Positions 5,752-6,188 of a DNA stretch of 6,188 nt are shown one piece after another. The stretch comes from JBBDUG01 sp040904025. GTDB lineage: Bacteria > Patescibacteriota > Minisyncoccia > Phycocordibacterales > SW-6-46-9. The position numbers and the translations under genes are program-made. The notes beneath the pieces were generated by a model that worked only from the letters and a program-made list of their open reading frames with translations, did no database searches and was not told the DNA's origin. Location: contig JBBDUG010000025.1 in the NCBI GenBank assembly GCA_040904025.1, positions 1 through 6,188 on the forward strand, given 5' to 3'. The number at the start of each line of letters is the position of its first letter. Position 1 is the stretch's first letter.

Positions 5752-6188
5752 ATGTATATTGCAGCTCAATGGATTATTGGTTCTCGTGCAGAAAATGCAC
5801 CGTACGTTAATTTCTATGAACAACTCTATACCCGAACCTTTGGTAATTGGGAGATTATACCTACTCTACAAGAGTTTCTTTCTTGGTGGACCATTCCTGC
5901 GTTCCTCCTCTCTCTTTTTCTCATGGTTATTGTTGTCTATCTTTCGGTACGTCTCAATCAAACAAGAGAAGAACAGCAGAGTTTTCTAAAGAAACTCTCT
6001 CTTGATGCAAGGAAGGGGACAGAAGAAGTGGTAAATGAACGTTGGTCGCGAATACTCAAACTATCGGAATCTAGTAATGAAAATGATTGGCGGCAGGCCG
6101 TCATGGAGGCTGACATCATGCTTGATAACATGTTGACGGCAATGGGGCATCAAGGAGACACACTTGGAGAGAAATTAAAGTCTGTTGA
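5752..6188 (+). CDS. Single-pass membrane protein of unknown function, 3'-truncated
   Basis: An ATG 11 nt after gatA opens a frame that stays open to the right edge (145 complete codons plus two bases), so the gene is partial. I read three parts. Residues 1-45 are aromatic-rich (MYIAAQWIIGSR, ENAPYVNFYEQLYTRTFGNW). A hydrophobic segment at about 47-66 (TIPAFLLSLFLMVIVVYLSV) is a clear transmembrane helix. A charged, helical tail follows, with a basic stretch after the membrane segment, ESSNENDWRQAVMEADIMLDNML (106-128) and GHQGDTLGEKLKSV (132-145). The tail resembles the 'DWRLAIIEAD..LD..L...GY.G..(I/M)GERLK' pattern of uncharacterised proteins I recall from Patescibacteria; that is from memory. 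The function is unknown. It probably faces the cytoplasm with its tail, as positive residues follow the membrane segment. It is adjacent to gatCA and may have its own promoter. There is no Shine-Dalgarno sequence. Confidence 0.8.
   Translation, partial: MYIAAQWIIGSRAENAPYVNFYEQLYTRTFGNWEIIPTLQEFLSWWTIPAFLLSLFLMVIVVYLSVRLNQTREEQQSFLKKLSLDARKGTEEVVNERWSRILKLSESSNENDWRQAVMEADIMLDNMLTAMGHQGDTLGEKLKSV

Noticed and set aside
5759..5989. 76-codon open frame just after gatA in another frame
   Set aside because: It overlaps the longer frame from 5752, which has a clean TM helix and a conserved-looking tail; the 76-codon frame is its shadow.

Overview
The window looks like a piece of a Candidate Phyla Radiation (Patescibacteria) genome, most likely of the Parcubacteria group. 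This rests on recall, since no search was possible. The lines of evidence are the small, tightly packed, single-strand gene order, the style of the prepilin genes (KGF/KRGY cleavage sites, a GIECALYWD signature in a pilin), an aberrant NAD-dependent DNA ligase with a broken zinc finger, and a tRNA amidotransferase cluster followed by a small one-TM protein of a type I associate with this group. The standard genetic code applies: about 1,900 sense codons contain no in-frame TGA, which excludes the UGA=Gly code of Gracilibacteria.

Layout, all on the + strand. Positions 1-1967 hold four consecutive type IV pilin or pseudopilin-like genes. The first is GspH/FimT-like and is cut by the left edge. 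It is followed by a GspJ/PilW-like gene, a GspI/PilV-like gene and a PilX/GspK-like gene. They overlap by 8 nt or are separated by 1 nt, so they are probably one operon. Together they make a complete minor-pilin set of the kind that forms the tip or priming complex of a type IV pilus. Five bases further on, at a GTG start, lies ligA (1973-3991), a full-length NAD-dependent DNA ligase.

After a 37-nt gap come gatC (4029-4331) and gatA (4334-5740). They encode two subunits of the Asp/Glu-tRNA amidotransferase, which makes Gln-tRNA(Gln) and/or Asn-tRNA(Asn) by transamidation. The catalytic subunit is intact. From 5752 to the right edge runs an open, 3'-truncated gene for a single-pass membrane protein with a charged cytoplasmic-type tail. 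A perfect TATAAT box spans the gatA stop codon just upstream of it. gatB is not in the window.

No gene start in the window has a recognisable Shine-Dalgarno sequence at normal spacing. No RNA genes, mobile elements, CRISPR arrays or gene-free stretches over 300 bases were seen. Most of the region is conserved housekeeping and pilus biology. The least described parts are the membrane protein at the right edge, the altered zinc-finger site of LigA, and the initiation signals.
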